A stretch of DNA of 64,000 bases from Rotaria socialis (Eukaryota; Rotifera; Eurotatoria; Philodinida; Philodinidae): positions 3,921 through 67,920 of the forward strand of contig CAJNYU010001129.1 of assembly GCA_905331475.1 (NCBI GenBank), written 5' to 3'. The notes beneath the pieces were generated by a model, which was given only the letters and a program-made list of their open reading frames with translations, ran no database searches and was not told where the DNA came from. A program made the position numbers and the translations under genes. Below are positions 49,591-60,631 of the stretch, one piece after another (positions within the stretch are counted from its first letter, which is position 1; every line of letters begins with the position of its first letter).

Positions 49591-51767
49591 TATTTAAAAA
49601 AAAAAGGAAAAAGTGAAGAGGACATTGAAATATATAACCATAGATTCATTGGCATAATCTAAACATAATGATGTTTCTGTACGAGTCTAAAATATTTTTT
49701 CTCTATCGTAGAACAACTAGACAATCATCTAGACATACATCTACAAACACGAAGAGAACAACTAGACTGATAATATATATCTATCTCATTCCTATAGACC
49801 GACTAATGGGATAACAGTGCTTACTTAAGAAAACAAGACAGTCAGATATAATTGTACATAGTATATAGTTATCCAAAGAAAAACACATCTCTTTTCCTTT
49901 TTATTTCGCTGTGAAATTTGAATTCAATTAATTCCCGATGAAAATTAGATTTCTCTATTTACAAAGGAAGATTATTGACAAGTGTATAAAAGAAAAAAAT
50001 TAGATTTCCTGTTAAGAAAACTTGTACCTGATGTCTATCACGACTAGCCGTTTGGATAAATGTGACAGTGCGATATAGTGATTCTATGAAAATAGTGAAT
50101 GTCTATCGAAATCAAAACGTAGATTATTTTGCTTTAGATTTTCAAACGTTGGTAATATTGTCGTCGATAATCGTAACGCATATTATATCCTTATGACGAC
50201 TCTAGTCTCTTGTCGTCTTATTTTGTTGTTGTCGTCGACTCGTTGTATGTCGCACTGTTTATTGCTCGCTTCTTTTTTCTTTTTCTTCTCTTTTTTTGTG
50301 CGAAAAAAGTAAGAGACGTAGGAGAAAGGAGAAGGCAAAGCCGAGCAAGCTGTGCGTACTAACGTCTTCACTGGTATCAAAGCAACACAATGTTTATTGC
50401 ATCGACATACAACGATACAAAACAATCGAGAACGACAACGATGAAAAAAAGAAGAAAGGATCCCCAAACAACGCGACCAGACAGAAAAACGTTTTTACTA
50501 GGGACAAAAAACACGTGTAGATCCTCCCAGCAGATATAATGCTGTCTTAGATTATTAGTAAACTCGAACTTTTTATCTGAGCGATTTTGACATTGCATCC
50601 AATGCTAAATCACAGAAATAATCGTGCCTTTCAAATGAATTACATCTATAAAAATCATATTGAACTTACGTTAGTATTCTATTAGAAATAAATTTACTGT
50701 TTATTCTCTACCAGTTATACTTGACAATGTAACAAGAGACTGTATGTTTGTATTTTATCATGAATCAAAAAAAAACAGGCATCCATTTTACGTGATAACA
50801 GACGATCAAGTCTTGATTTTCTCTCCCAGGCATGGCTTTTCCCCCAGCGTACTGCTTTTTTATTTCATAATTCAAGTGTCGGGAAAAAGAAAGAAAATGA
50901 ATACAAGCGAGAGAAGACGAGCCATAATGAGGGAAAACATTTGCCTGTATTTATGTATTCAATGGTCCAATCCATTGAACCCTTATCGTTTCTAATATTA
51001 GTACTTGTTAGCGTGTTACGCGAGCCTGGATTATAGAAAACAGCTCTAGTTAAATATATATATGTTGAAGTATGACAAAAAAGAGTTTTTTTTCTTCTCC
51101 TTTGTTATAAATAGATCATGAGGAAAAAGAAACGAGACTAATAACAATAATATTTATAGCTTTATTCACATCATACTAGAATAGAATTTCGAAATACAAC
51201 TTGCCTTAAATAGATATAATTAATAGGAAAATATCATTTTTTTTCGATATATCCAATGCAATCATGTTTGTTAAATTAGAAAATTTAATAAACAAAAACA
51301 TGATAGCTTTCAAATCTACTTAACTAAATATAAGTCAGAATTAATCAATTCATATAGATATACTATCAATTTTAATAAAGAAAGAAATGTTTTATTACAG
51401 AGTTTGCTTTTGCAAATATGACATCATTTGTATCTACTCAAGTTTTGAAACAGAAAAAAAGGCAAATATTTAATGATACTATCAGTAGTTTACCACCTAC
51501 TACTATCGACATGACATCGACTATAATTGCAATTTACTACGAGGGAAAAAAGAGGAAATAATACGTGTTATTGTATCTGTCACTCTTACTGATCAACGTC
51601 ACGATACCGTAGAACGAAGATGCTTTTTTGAGCATTAATTTCAAAGAAGTTAAAAGAACGTGTAGCTCGGAGAAAAGATCAACATTTAGATTTATCTTAG
51701 AATGTTTTTCCCGCATAATAGAGTGGTATCCAAGAACTGAGCATTGAGAATTTCTCCTCGGGCGGGN

Positions 51768-51802
<35 letters not shown>

Positions 51803-52085
51803 ACACACACTTTCTTAAATGCCAATATTAAAAAACACTAAATCCATGATATATTTTATGGCTACACTATTTTTCATCGAGAAACTTGAATGTGTTGGTA
51901 TCGAAAAGTATTTTAGAAAAAACATTACTTTGACTTTCATGAATGAGGAACATATGAGGGAACTTACGGCTGATTTTCGCTTCCATAGGGCATTATCAAA
52001 GCAACGCTGTCATTTTCTTTACAGATTACGAATTCCTATTTCTCAGTTCTTGGACACTGCTGTTCGAAGCAGCAAAATCTTTCAG
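49591..52085. other. Spacer with a poly-C tract
   Basis: I see no supported gene. Open frames here are short and of low complexity. At 51767 a single N is followed by about 35 consecutive C and then CACACA, which is probably an assembly or sequencing artefact around a homopolymer. Confidence 0.5.
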
Positions 52086-52091
52086 TTTATT
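52086..52091 (-). terminator. Polyadenylation signal
   Basis: AATAAA on the minus strand, 27 bases past the stop of the secreted-protein gene. Confidence 0.55.
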
Positions 52092-52117
52092 GAGATAGAA
52101 CAGATTAAAATCGATTA

Positions 52118-52588
52118 CTATTGACGAAAGAAGAAATTGATGAATGATCCGTAGCAGTGCCAACGTTCTCCAGCATCGAATCGAAACTGCATGATGGGTA
52201 TGTCTTGTTGACTTTTAAAGCAGACTGGTTCATTGAATTTTTCCCATTTGATTTCAACTTCACTACCATCGTTCTTTGTAAGAAACGCTGTTGTACACAT
52301 CATCCGTTCAAGACACAGTTCATAGGGTCCGATAAGATCACTGTCGAAGAGAAGGGTCATGTTGTACAGTGGTGCATCCCAAAAGAGGGACACCTGTGAA
52401 CAATTTTTACTAAAAGTAGAACGATCAGTGACGAATGTTGCATTCTTGCAGTCCGAATAAATAGTTTGTGAGCAGTCATAAATTGGACTGCTCATGGCTT
52501 TACAACTCTCACCACGTTGAGCTAACACGACCAAAGACGATGATAAAGTAGCGAGGCAAACGAGCAGAGAAGCCATACCAGATGACAT
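52118..52588 (-). CDS. Small Cys-rich secreted protein
   Basis: I do not recognise the family. It is a single-exon frame of about 156 residues. The start at 52588 gives a clean signal peptide (MASLLVCLATLSSSLVVLAQ region). The frame extends up to an ATG at 52633, but a TATAAAAG at 52640-52647 would start transcription near 52615, downstream of that ATG, so I chose 52588. The mature part has about nine Cys and several Asn-X-Ser/Thr sites (KNATF, KNCSQ, YNMTL). It probably forms a disulfide-bonded extracellular domain. No introns are visible. Confidence 0.7.
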   Translation of the reverse strand: MSSGMASLLVCLATLSSSLVVLAQRGESCKAMSSPIYDCSQTIYSDCKNATFVTDRSTFSKNCSQVSLFWDAPLYNMTLLFDSDLIGPYELCLERMMCTTAFLTKNDGSEVEIKWEKFNEPVCFKSQQDIPIMQFRFDAGERWHCYGSFINFFFRQ

Positions 52589-52639
52589 ATTTACCCCCGA
52601 GTATGAAGAAGAATCAGACTGTTCGATTCTCATTGCTTT

Positions 52640-52647
52640 CTTTTATA
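52640..52647 (-). promoter_or_regulatory. TATA box
   Basis: TATAAAAG on the minus strand lies about 50 bases before the chosen ATG of the Cys-rich secreted protein. Confidence 0.55.
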
Positions 52648-52659
52648 TTTATCTCAGGC

Positions 52660-54031
52660 TAATGTGTGTAAGAGACAATGCCAGATGTGCCGGCTTATTC
52701 TATGCTTCTTGAGAGTGCAGATTTGATACTCAACCTTGGCACTCACCGAGTTTGAATTTGGTTTTTCGATTCGGTATGGGCGTGGGTGTGAAGGTAAGGA
52801 CGTGAGTGTGGATTCGGTCTTAGCTTCATTATTCTCCGTGCATAAACTCACCTACACCCCATTATCTGCTAACAAATGTTTTCTAAGACAGCTTTGATTT
52901 TCAACAGATAACCTCTTCTTGTTACTGTTTCAATAGCATTCGATGAATCTTGCAAGATTCGTAAATTTATATACATAAATGTGTCGATATTAACGGTGAA
53001 AAAGATCGTTGCATTTGAGACATCCGAAATTTAGAACTAAATTGATAATTAATAATAACAAAGATGTTTGAGATCAAAACTAGTTTCATGAATTTCATCT
53101 AGGAGTAAATTTCCTGTACACTTTCACATGCAACTGGCGCTGAGTATTACACTCATTATAATTTAATATTAAATAAATTGTTTCACAAGTTATGGTTTTA
53201 TGAGAACCGTTTCAAACTCCAAAACAAGTTCATTTTATTTACATTAAAGTTTTCCGCTTCTAACCAAACGAAAAGTAAATCTCTGTCTGTCGTGTTAGGA
53301 ACTTCTGTCCGAAAAGAACGAGTAGTTGAATTCTGCAGATCACGCAATTGTTTATTTCATCCAAGAACGATTCCTTCAAATTTCGTAATATCGAACGGAT
53401 TATATTTGAAGATGAAAAAATGATAACTTCCTACTGGCATAAGTACGCTCATTTTGATTTATTTTTCTGTGCCTATTTCAGTGTCATAGTCTGCCGTCAG
53501 GATATCCATCATATTTCGAGCACTGTCGGGCTCGATGTTCAAATCCACCTGGTAACCTCTTTTCTTAATCTTTCTACTAGTGAGAACTGGACCAACAGGC
53601 AAAATGAACTAGACATGACGGGTGCTGTGGACATTTCTTACTAGTCCTATCTACAGTCTTCCTTGATTTTTTGCTTGAAACCAAAGTAACCTTCATGCAA
53701 AAACAACGAAACTACGATATTGATTCTACAATTTTTCACAGGCAATAATTGATCGATTTCAACGAACATTTGCTTTCTCAAGCTTAGTATTAGCATTGAG
53801 AAATTTGATTTCCTAGTTGGATTGATCATACTTGAACATGTGCAATTATATTGACTATTTCTCTCAGAAGTCTAAATTGCCAGAGAACGAACAAACAACT
53901 GAATTCAAATAGGTGATTCTATAATTTTTCACAGTGCTCCATGCTGGTAAAGAAAACGTTTTCTTTCGCATAGGTCTATATTAAGTTAACTTGACTTTTT
54001 TGGGGAACAATAAACTATAGGAAAAGAAAAA
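52660..54031. other. Intergenic spacer
   Basis: The spacer between two divergent genes has short overlapping frames on both strands but no splice, domain or codon support for any of them. Confidence 0.45.
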
Positions 54032-54116
54032 GTTACACCACTGTTATGAAATTACTTATTGTACAATGGTTACACTAGTGTTGTGACATTACTTATTGCA
54101 CAATAGTCACACCACG
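54032..54116 (+). promoter_or_regulatory. 37-bp tandem repeat in a promoter
   Basis: Two copies of a 37-bp unit (54032-54068, 54069-54105) and a partial third (54106-54116) are centred on TTACTTATTGNACAAT and GTNACAC. They end 7 bases before the TATA box of the next gene, so they could bind a regulator. Confidence 0.6.
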
Positions 54117-54123
54117 TCCCTAC

Positions 54124-54130
54124 TATATAA
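54124..54130 (+). promoter_or_regulatory. TATA box
   Basis: TATATAA lies about 180 bases before the ATG at 54312, directly after the tandem repeats. Confidence 0.55.
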
Positions 54131-54311
54131 ACTGTCGGTGTTATTTCGCAAATGTTCTACAATTCATTCTAAAAATAGATTAATTATCAATATAATCCAG
54201 AACTATCTAGTAGTGCGGTCACCGAGATAAATTTGTCTCATATCTACTTTTTAAAAACTCTCGTTTTGAGATACTTCATTTTAACTTGTTTAATTCATTG
54301 CCAATCAGCTA

Positions 54312-55250
54312 ATGGTAGCCATTACACGTGCTGCGTTAGCACGTCAACTGTCGTCACCATATACAACTAGAACAGTTGCATCTAGTACTGTGAGTAAGAA
54401 GTATACCAAAAAGAAGAAAAGAACTGTTAAACAACGTACATCATCGTCTACTATTTCGCTTCCATTGCAATCATATAACGAGATCGCAGGCAAAAGTAAT
54501 ATTACTGATGCTAATGGATACGATCGGTACGGTAATCCAACAGGAAGAGAATACGATTTAGGTCGAGATGGGGCATTTATGGGATTTCATATTTTGATTG
54601 CACAATTCTATTCTGATGCACAGTTCAATGACGCAGCAATGCAACTACCAATTGATCAGCTGAAATCTAAAGGTTTCCAAGTGACACATGTGAAAACTGA
54701 GGATGCATGTATAACAGAACTTGCTTCAAATTATTATCAAATCGCATGGATTATTAGTACCAATCAAATTCAAAATTCGAAATTTATTACAGCTTTAACA
54801 GCTTTTCATTCAACTGGTGGTGCTATTTTTTTATTTGCCGATAATACACCATACGTATGTCATGCATCAGAATTTCTTCGGACAAAATTTGGTATTACTC
54901 TCGAAGGAAATTATTATGGCGGAAAAATAATGACATTCAAAGAAAATGGTCATCAACAAATCGGAAGTTTCGGTGAACATCAAATTTTTACTGGAATCAC
55001 AAATTTATTCGAGGGTATCACCATATGTCATCCAGTATATTCAACGCCAACAAGTCGCGAGGTATTCGTCACAATAGCAACAGCCAGTGATGATAATTCT
55101 AGTATTGCTGTGTATGACCCATCTCCGACGTCAACAGAAGGACGATTATGTTTAGATTGTGGCTGGACGAAATTATATGTCAATTGGGATTCAGCAGGCA
55201 CAGCTCGTTATATTGTCAACGCAAGTTGTTGGCTGTTAGGAATTAGCTAA
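54312..55250 (+). CDS. Intronless protein, possible GATase-like fold
   Basis: This is a single open frame of 312 residues. The first 50 residues are Ser/Thr/Lys-rich with a basic run (KKYTKKKKRTVKQRT) that could be a nuclear signal. From about residue 85 there is an alpha/beta domain: FMGFHILIAQFYSDAQFNDA, LKSKGFQVTHVKTED, YYQIAWIISTNQI, then GGAIFLFADNTPYVCHASEF and later GRLCLDCGWTKLYVNW. The alternating pattern, with GGAIFLFADN after a strand-helix unit, suggests a class I glutamine-amidotransferase-like fold; this is inference and I see no clear Cys-His-Glu triad. The lack of introns among intron-bearing neighbours is compatible with a horizontally acquired or retroposed gene. A poly(A)-signal-like AATAAA lies near 55389. 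Confidence 0.75.
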   Translation: MVAITRAALARQLSSPYTTRTVASSTVSKKYTKKKKRTVKQRTSSSTISLPLQSYNEIAGKSNITDANGYDRYGNPTGREYDLGRDGAFMGFHILIAQFYSDAQFNDAAMQLPIDQLKSKGFQVTHVKTEDACITELASNYYQIAWIISTNQIQNSKFITALTAFHSTGGAIFLFADNTPYVCHASEFLRTKFGITLEGNYYGGKIMTFKENGHQQIGSFGEHQIFTGITNLFEGITICHPVYSTPTSREVFVTIATASDDNSSIAVYDPSPTSTEGRLCLDCGWTKLYVNWDSAGTARYIVNASCWLLGIS

Positions 55251-55855
55251 CATAAAGATATTTCAATTGTCAGATACACGAACTGTTGGGGAAATTTCAG
55301 CGAAAGACATGCCACATGACTTCGTTGTTGATTTATAAAAATAGCAAGGTTATTAATAATTGAAAAATGAAGAAATGAATACAATATAAAATAAAAATAT
55401 TAAAAACATCATTGGGAAAATTTTCAATAGTGATTTGTAGGATTTCATGACTGCGATAAATACAAAACAATATTTGACGACCATGGGTCATATAAACTTG
55501 TCGAGATGCTGAAGGGAATTGATTTCATTCCGTCCCGGGTTGGGACTAGGTCACTTCCGCGCAGCTCTGTTGTCTGATTTCATTTCATATATTATCGCAG
55601 TCATAATTCGTTGTCCTGACAACTCCACTCATTCCAGATGTCACTCATCGCAGTCAATCGACATTAGTTCGATGACTCACGCACAACTAACCAAAAAGAC
55701 TATTCGCTTTTCGTATACCAATTAGAAGAGTTATAGCTGAATTAATTGTTTGTTAAATTGATCTAATGTGTATCGTATAGTAGAAATGTGATTGTACTCG
55801 AATTGAACATGTATTTTCTACTAACGATTTTTGATGGTTTAGATAATTATCATCA
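55251..55855. other. Intergenic spacer
   Basis: It holds the 3' flank of the previous gene and a somewhat GC-richer stretch (about 55530-55690). I see no supported gene. Confidence 0.4.
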
Positions 55856-56214
55856 ATGTACAAACGATTTCGTTGTGGTCTTCTGATGCTTAATAAAGAT
55901 GGCACAGTAAAAAAAGTCGATCTTGCAAATGGTGGTGGTTTTCGTTTATGTGATTGGCATAATAAATCCATGAGCCTGATTGACGTTCGTCATCTTCTTC
56001 TTAACATTTTTAAGTTGGGTAATTGGAAAAAAATTAATTTTAATAATGAAATATTTCGATATTCGTTTTATTGATCAAAAGATGATACTAAACTTCAAAC
56101 ATCATTATACGATTTTAAACTCGATCCGTTGAATCTCGAACAATATGAAACATTTTTTGAATACATTCACCAGAACGGATTGAACTGTGCAAGTGCAGTT
56201 GTATATATTTGCAC
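55856..56214 (+). pseudogene. Unknown gene fragment with in-frame TGA
   Basis: An ATG frame from 55856 encodes MYKRFRCGLLMLNKDGTVKK and, later, WKKINFNNEIFRYSFY, then stops at TGA 56072-56074. In the same register it continues for about 45 residues (KDDTKLQTSLYDF, NLEQYETFFEYIHQNG) to a possible donor near 56213. The protein-like composition on both sides of the stop suggests one exon broken by a nonsense change. I do not recognise the family. Confidence 0.35.
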
Positions 56215-56216
56215 TC

Positions 56217-56527
56217 ATGAAGGTAGCATTGCTTTCTTCACATACCATTATTATTTTGTCTATTCTTTCCTTTGAAGCTAATACCAATGATACAACCAGA
56301 AAAACGACAACGACAAATGAAAGCAAACCTAAAATGACAACATCAGCGATTTCATTAATAACAAAACAAGAGTAACCAAATTTTTTAATGAATTTATTTT
56401 TTCTGAACTACTTTATCCTATTAGAACATCTGTACAAACAACAACGAATCTATCCACAACATCAATAGAATATCAACATCTTGTTGATGATGAACAAGAT
56501 TTCGAAGAAGAACACGTTTATGAGTAA
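56217..56527 (+). CDS. Short Thr-rich secreted peptide
   Basis: There are two exons, 56217-56371 and 56425-56527, joined by a 53-base gt...ag intron in matching phase. The start MKVALLSSHTIIILSILSFEA looks like a signal peptide. The mature part is Thr/Ser-rich (NTNDTTRKTTTTNESK) and the tail is acidic (DDEQDFEEEHVYE). Length is about 85 residues. An in-frame ATG at 56187 is possible but gives a worse signal. AATAAA lies at 56547-56552. The exact exon join is inferred. Confidence 0.5.
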
Positions 56528-56666
56528 ACAAGTTATTTTTCTTTTAAATAAAATTAAAAGTTTTCTTTTTCTAGCTCGTTACGGGGTAATTAATAAATAA
56601 TGTTCGATTCTTACCATCTAACTTACATATTTAGACTATTCATTTAAAAAATCAATTACTTCTATA

Positions 56667-57982
56667 ATGAAAAATGTTCGTGACTTGGTTAGTCAAAATA
56701 GTTTTGACGCAAATTTGATTAAATTATTTGAGAATGTATCGATCGTTTACGGTTATACGTGTTTAACAATGGATTCATTAAAACATCACCTTCGACAATC
56801 AAAAATAAAATTTCAATTAATTGATCAAAACAATGTTACAATGCATACGAATTGTTTTCTTAATATTTTTAGTATTTCTGAGTTAATAAGAAGCCTACTT
56901 AAAAAACAAAAACATAAATTTAGTCACATTGAACTTTATTCAACGATTCTTGCAGCAGTTAATGAATTCTATGAAAAATTAAAGGTATTTAGATGTTGAA
57001 ACAAGCAGAGCAATGGACTATGTTTCAGTGAACTGTCCTTGATAAGTTTACTATCAGATGACTGAAAATATGCCCAATCGTTGTCTTTGCATGTATAAAT
57101 ATTTTCTCGGCTTTCAAAATATTTCTGCATTTGATAGATTAGACTTTCTTAAATTGTTTCCAATTGAAAAAATACTTTAAGTTTCTGTTCTTATTTAATA
57201 TGCGTTTTTGAAATGTAGTTATTTCTTCTACTGAGATTTTCGAAGTCTTTTTGTGCTTAGGTTATGCGTAGTAAATGGTTTAAACTTGTGAAAAAAAACG
57301 ACAAAGCTTATCGTCGTTCATCTTCATTTACTCCGCCAATTGAATTAGAAACATCAACACTGTCTCATTCGCATATTGAATTTTTATCGTGGGATAATTT
57401 TCACAAAGATGCAAGAAACCTCAGTAGATACAGTCGGAAAAATGTTGACACGGTTCAAAAAGTAAATAATATTTCGAACATAAACGTTCTTTTGATTTTT
57501 GTTGTTTTATTTAGGTATTGAAGTGTGCCGGAGAATTATTAGATATTATGCATGACCCAAGTTTATCAACACTTCGTGCTACGATTCAATCAATAATCGC
57601 TAGGATAGAATCTATACGATCAACTGTTAACATGAATGATTATAAATCTATAATTGGTGCACACAAAGTAGTGTTTTTGGTAAAACGTCAATATTCAGGA
57701 AAAATTATTAACAATGCTTTTACATCACCTTGGTATAATATTACTCTAGTCGTTAAGCAAGCATTTAAAAAAACATTCGCAGCAATATGCGAGCTAAATA
57801 AAGATCTTAAAAATATTCAATTCCGGCAAATAAGGATCCAACGAAAAGAAGAACGCAATAATCCACGTTCTTATCCACACTGGTCACGAGGAATGGAAAA
57901 TAGAGAATCACTTGAACAAAAATTAGAAACTTCAGATGATGATATTGAAGCCTTGTCATCTGCAAGTGAACGTTTACCGTAG
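56667..57982 (+). CDS. Unknown three-exon protein
   Basis: Exons 56667-56986, 57261-57461 and 57515-57982 join in phase 0 and give about 329 residues. I recognise no domain. Exon 1 (MKNVRDLVSQNSFDANLIKL) and exon 3 (AGELLDIMHDPSLSTLRATI) look mainly helical. The C terminus is charged (RIQRKEERNNPR, LETSDDDIEALSSASERLP). There is no signal peptide or membrane segment, so it is probably intracellular. AATAAA at 58041-58046 fits the transcript end. Confidence 0.65.
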
Positions 57983-58040
57983 CATATTAAAAATAGAAAT
58001 AAATGTAACTAGATTTACATATTGCTTTGTATCTGTATTC

Positions 58041-58046
58041 AATAAA
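58041..58046 (+). terminator. Polyadenylation signal
   Basis: AATAAA lies 58 bases after the stop of the three-exon gene. Confidence 0.55.
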
Positions 58047-59906
58047 GTGCTTTTTATTTTTGTTTCGTTGTGGGTGTGACTCTTTTATGAGTGCCTACAC
58101 GTCAATGATGGAATTGGTTCGTGTTTTTCTTCAACTGGACCGGTCACATCTTTGCGGCTTTTAGCACTGAAAACATGGTGGAGTACAAAAATTTTTAGCT
58201 GAGATTTAACCATTCGATTCTTTTAAAGATGAATCCTAGTATAAACAAAAAAGCTGACATAATGAGTATAACTAGAGAATGAAAAACTGATTTCACCTGA
58301 AACAGTTTCATTTCATCCAACAGAATTCCTCTTCCCAGTTATCAATCAATCAATAATGTTTGAACATCATAATTAAATTTATGTGCATCAGTATCATTAT
58401 TTGCAAAGCAATGTTAACAAATTTTAGTTTCGATTATTTGGCAGAGCACTACAACTTGGAATCATGATTTTGATCATAGAATGTTGTTTTAGATTTGAAT
58501 ATGCTCTCTCTTGAACATAAACTAAAGTTATCTCAGTTGAATTAAATAATCTATCATTAAATGCTAGATAAGAAGAAGACATAAAATGCAACATGGTTCG
58601 CTCGTAAAATAAACAGATAAATAGATGATTGTTTGCCAATAAACTCATCATTGACTATGAATAGAGAAGATTGACTTTGTAATACATTGGTATTCGAAAT
58701 TATTCAAAGCTACTCTCTCCTATTAAGATATAAAAGATGAACCATCGTCTACATGTATTATTTTTGAATCTTTCATTATGTATGCCGTAAGTGAGCACAT
58801 ACCAATATGAAGTCTGCTAAGTTGGAAAATATTATCAATCCAAATAGTATCATCTTTTTAACACTCGTTTGAAAAATGTCATGACTAGGATGTAAAATCA
58901 ACAAAAAGAAATGTAAGATCCCAAGTGTCTTAATGAAACTGTCTATCTCAAACGAAACTTAAAAATTGTGTTCCAAATCAATTTCAACTTATAAATGCTG
59001 TATCTTAATATCTATTGTAAAGGCAGATACGATGTGGATATGGATATAGTTCTTCTTGTCACACTCATATCCAAAGATTGAAGAGGTATTTGCAATAGTC
59101 GAGGAGAGACTGGGAGCTACTGTGTTATGTTGTAATACATCATAAGCTTTAACTTTTTGTGTAATGAAAAACTTCAATGAGGAAGAAGAAAATGCTCATA
59201 TGAGGAAAATAAAGTCAGTATGATATGCGCAATGGAATTTATCGTTATAACTATAAGAGGTAATCATTTTAGCAGAATAAAAGAAAAATGATAATACATA
59301 ATTGTATGATTGAAATCATTTAATAATATCATATTTTCATCTTCACCAGGGAAATTCATTAGACATAGAAATAGTAAAAATATCATTACACGATGATAAA
59401 TATGCGAAATCCAATAGTTTTTTTTCAAAGATTTTTCTTTTCATAAATGAGAATAATTATAATTCATATTTTGCATTAGAATAATCAGATATTTTTTTTT
59501 CTTTTCATAAATGAGAATAATTATAATTCATATTTTGCATTAGAATAATCAGATATTTTTTTTTCTTTATGAGAAAGAAAACAATATCCATCGGAGAGAA
59601 CGCAGTGTTAGTCTGTTTTTAAGTAGGATTATATAATTTCTCATTTTAAATACTTAACAGTTATCAATTATTGGTTTTGGCAGATACTACGATTTATCAT
59701 TAAAACAAGTACTATTTGAGAGGTTATTTTTTTCCTTTTTTTTAATCGAATTTCTGAAAAAAAAACGAGTCTTGGTTATAATGAAAATAGTTCTTTCGAT
59801 AATAAATGGAGCTTTAAAATGAATTGGAATTTGAAAACTACTGGGAAGAGGTATGAATATGAATTTGGGACTGGGTACTGGCCGGGATATGAAATCCTTT
59901 TCATGA
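58047..59906. other. Intergenic spacer
   Basis: An AT-rich spacer between converging genes, with no supported coding region. It contains the 64-bp tandem duplication listed separately. Confidence 0.5.
59437..59564. repeat. 64-bp perfect tandem duplication
   Basis: The unit at 59437-59500 is repeated directly at 59501-59564, starting cttttcataaatgagaat. The copies look identical, so the duplication is recent or an assembly artefact. Confidence 0.8.
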
Positions 59907-60566
59907 TCAGTTCCAAACAGTCGGATATGTTAAAGTGCTGTACTGTGCACTATCGTACTCTGTCATATCAATAGTGAGTTCTCCACCCCATAGATGCAAA
60001 ATAGTATTTTCGGCACGAACTCCAACTTCAATCACATGTGTTCCCGCCGGCATTAGTACTAATTCCGTTTTGTACCAGGAAAAACTGGCACCAGCCGCTG
60101 TACCAGAGTACCAATAGCTTCCTCCCCTGAGGTCGGCCGACTTTCCTCCGATTTGTGATGCTAGTGCATATCGTCGATTGCTGTTTGGGAGGAGTTGATT
60201 TGCGATCAAAACTTGATTATCGATTAATATTGTTAGAATGCTTTGGGCAAGATTCCTTGCGATCCAGCAAGTTCCTTGATATCTAATCTGGTAAACCATC
60301 GGCTTTGTGTGATGAGCAGCCACCATCAGCCCAGGAATTTTGATGAAGGTATCTGCCTGTTGGCTTAATTCAAATTTTATGGGATCTTGATACCGTCGGT
60401 AAATATATCGAGCTGGTACACAATTACATTGTCTGTCGAGACTGCTCGTCTGAGAGCTTGGAATTTTTATAACGTCAGAGTAGCCAGATGTTGAGTTCGA
60501 CTGAATTGTAGTAGAAATATTAATACAAAATATGAGTATCAAAAGTAACATCATAGTGACTCGCAT
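59907..60566 (-). CDS. Secreted protein, unknown beta-rich domain
   Basis: A single-exon frame of 219 residues. The N terminus MRVTMMLLLILIFCINISTTIQS is a signal peptide. The mature part starts Ser/Thr-rich (SNSTSGYSDVIKIPSSQTSS), has CNC soon after and another Cys in QGTCWIARN. It continues with strand-rich sequence (KPMVYQIRY, ILTILIDNQVLIANQL, GTHVIEVGVRAENTILHLWG). The pattern resembles a jelly-roll or Ig-like extracellular domain, but I cannot name it. A TATA box at 60621-60631 supports this start. There are no introns. Confidence 0.75.
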   Translation of the reverse strand: MRVTMMLLLILIFCINISTTIQSNSTSGYSDVIKIPSSQTSSLDRQCNCVPARYIYRRYQDPIKFELSQQADTFIKIPGLMVAAHHTKPMVYQIRYQGTCWIARNLAQSILTILIDNQVLIANQLLPNSNRRYALASQIGGKSADLRGGSYWYSGTAAGASFSWYKTELVLMPAGTHVIEVGVRAENTILHLWGGELTIDMTEYDSAQYSTLTYPTVWN

Positions 60567-60620
60567 ACGATTACTTCTTGAAATAGAACTTAAAGTAGAT
60601 AAATTTACAGAACATGAATT

Positions 60621-60631
60621 TTATTTATATA
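60621..60631 (-). promoter_or_regulatory. TATA box
   Basis: TATATAAATAA on the minus strand lies about 60 bases before the ATG of the secreted protein. Confidence 0.6.

Noticed and set aside
51537..51806. Gly-rich open frame
   Set aside because: It comes from the poly-C/N artefact read on the minus strand.
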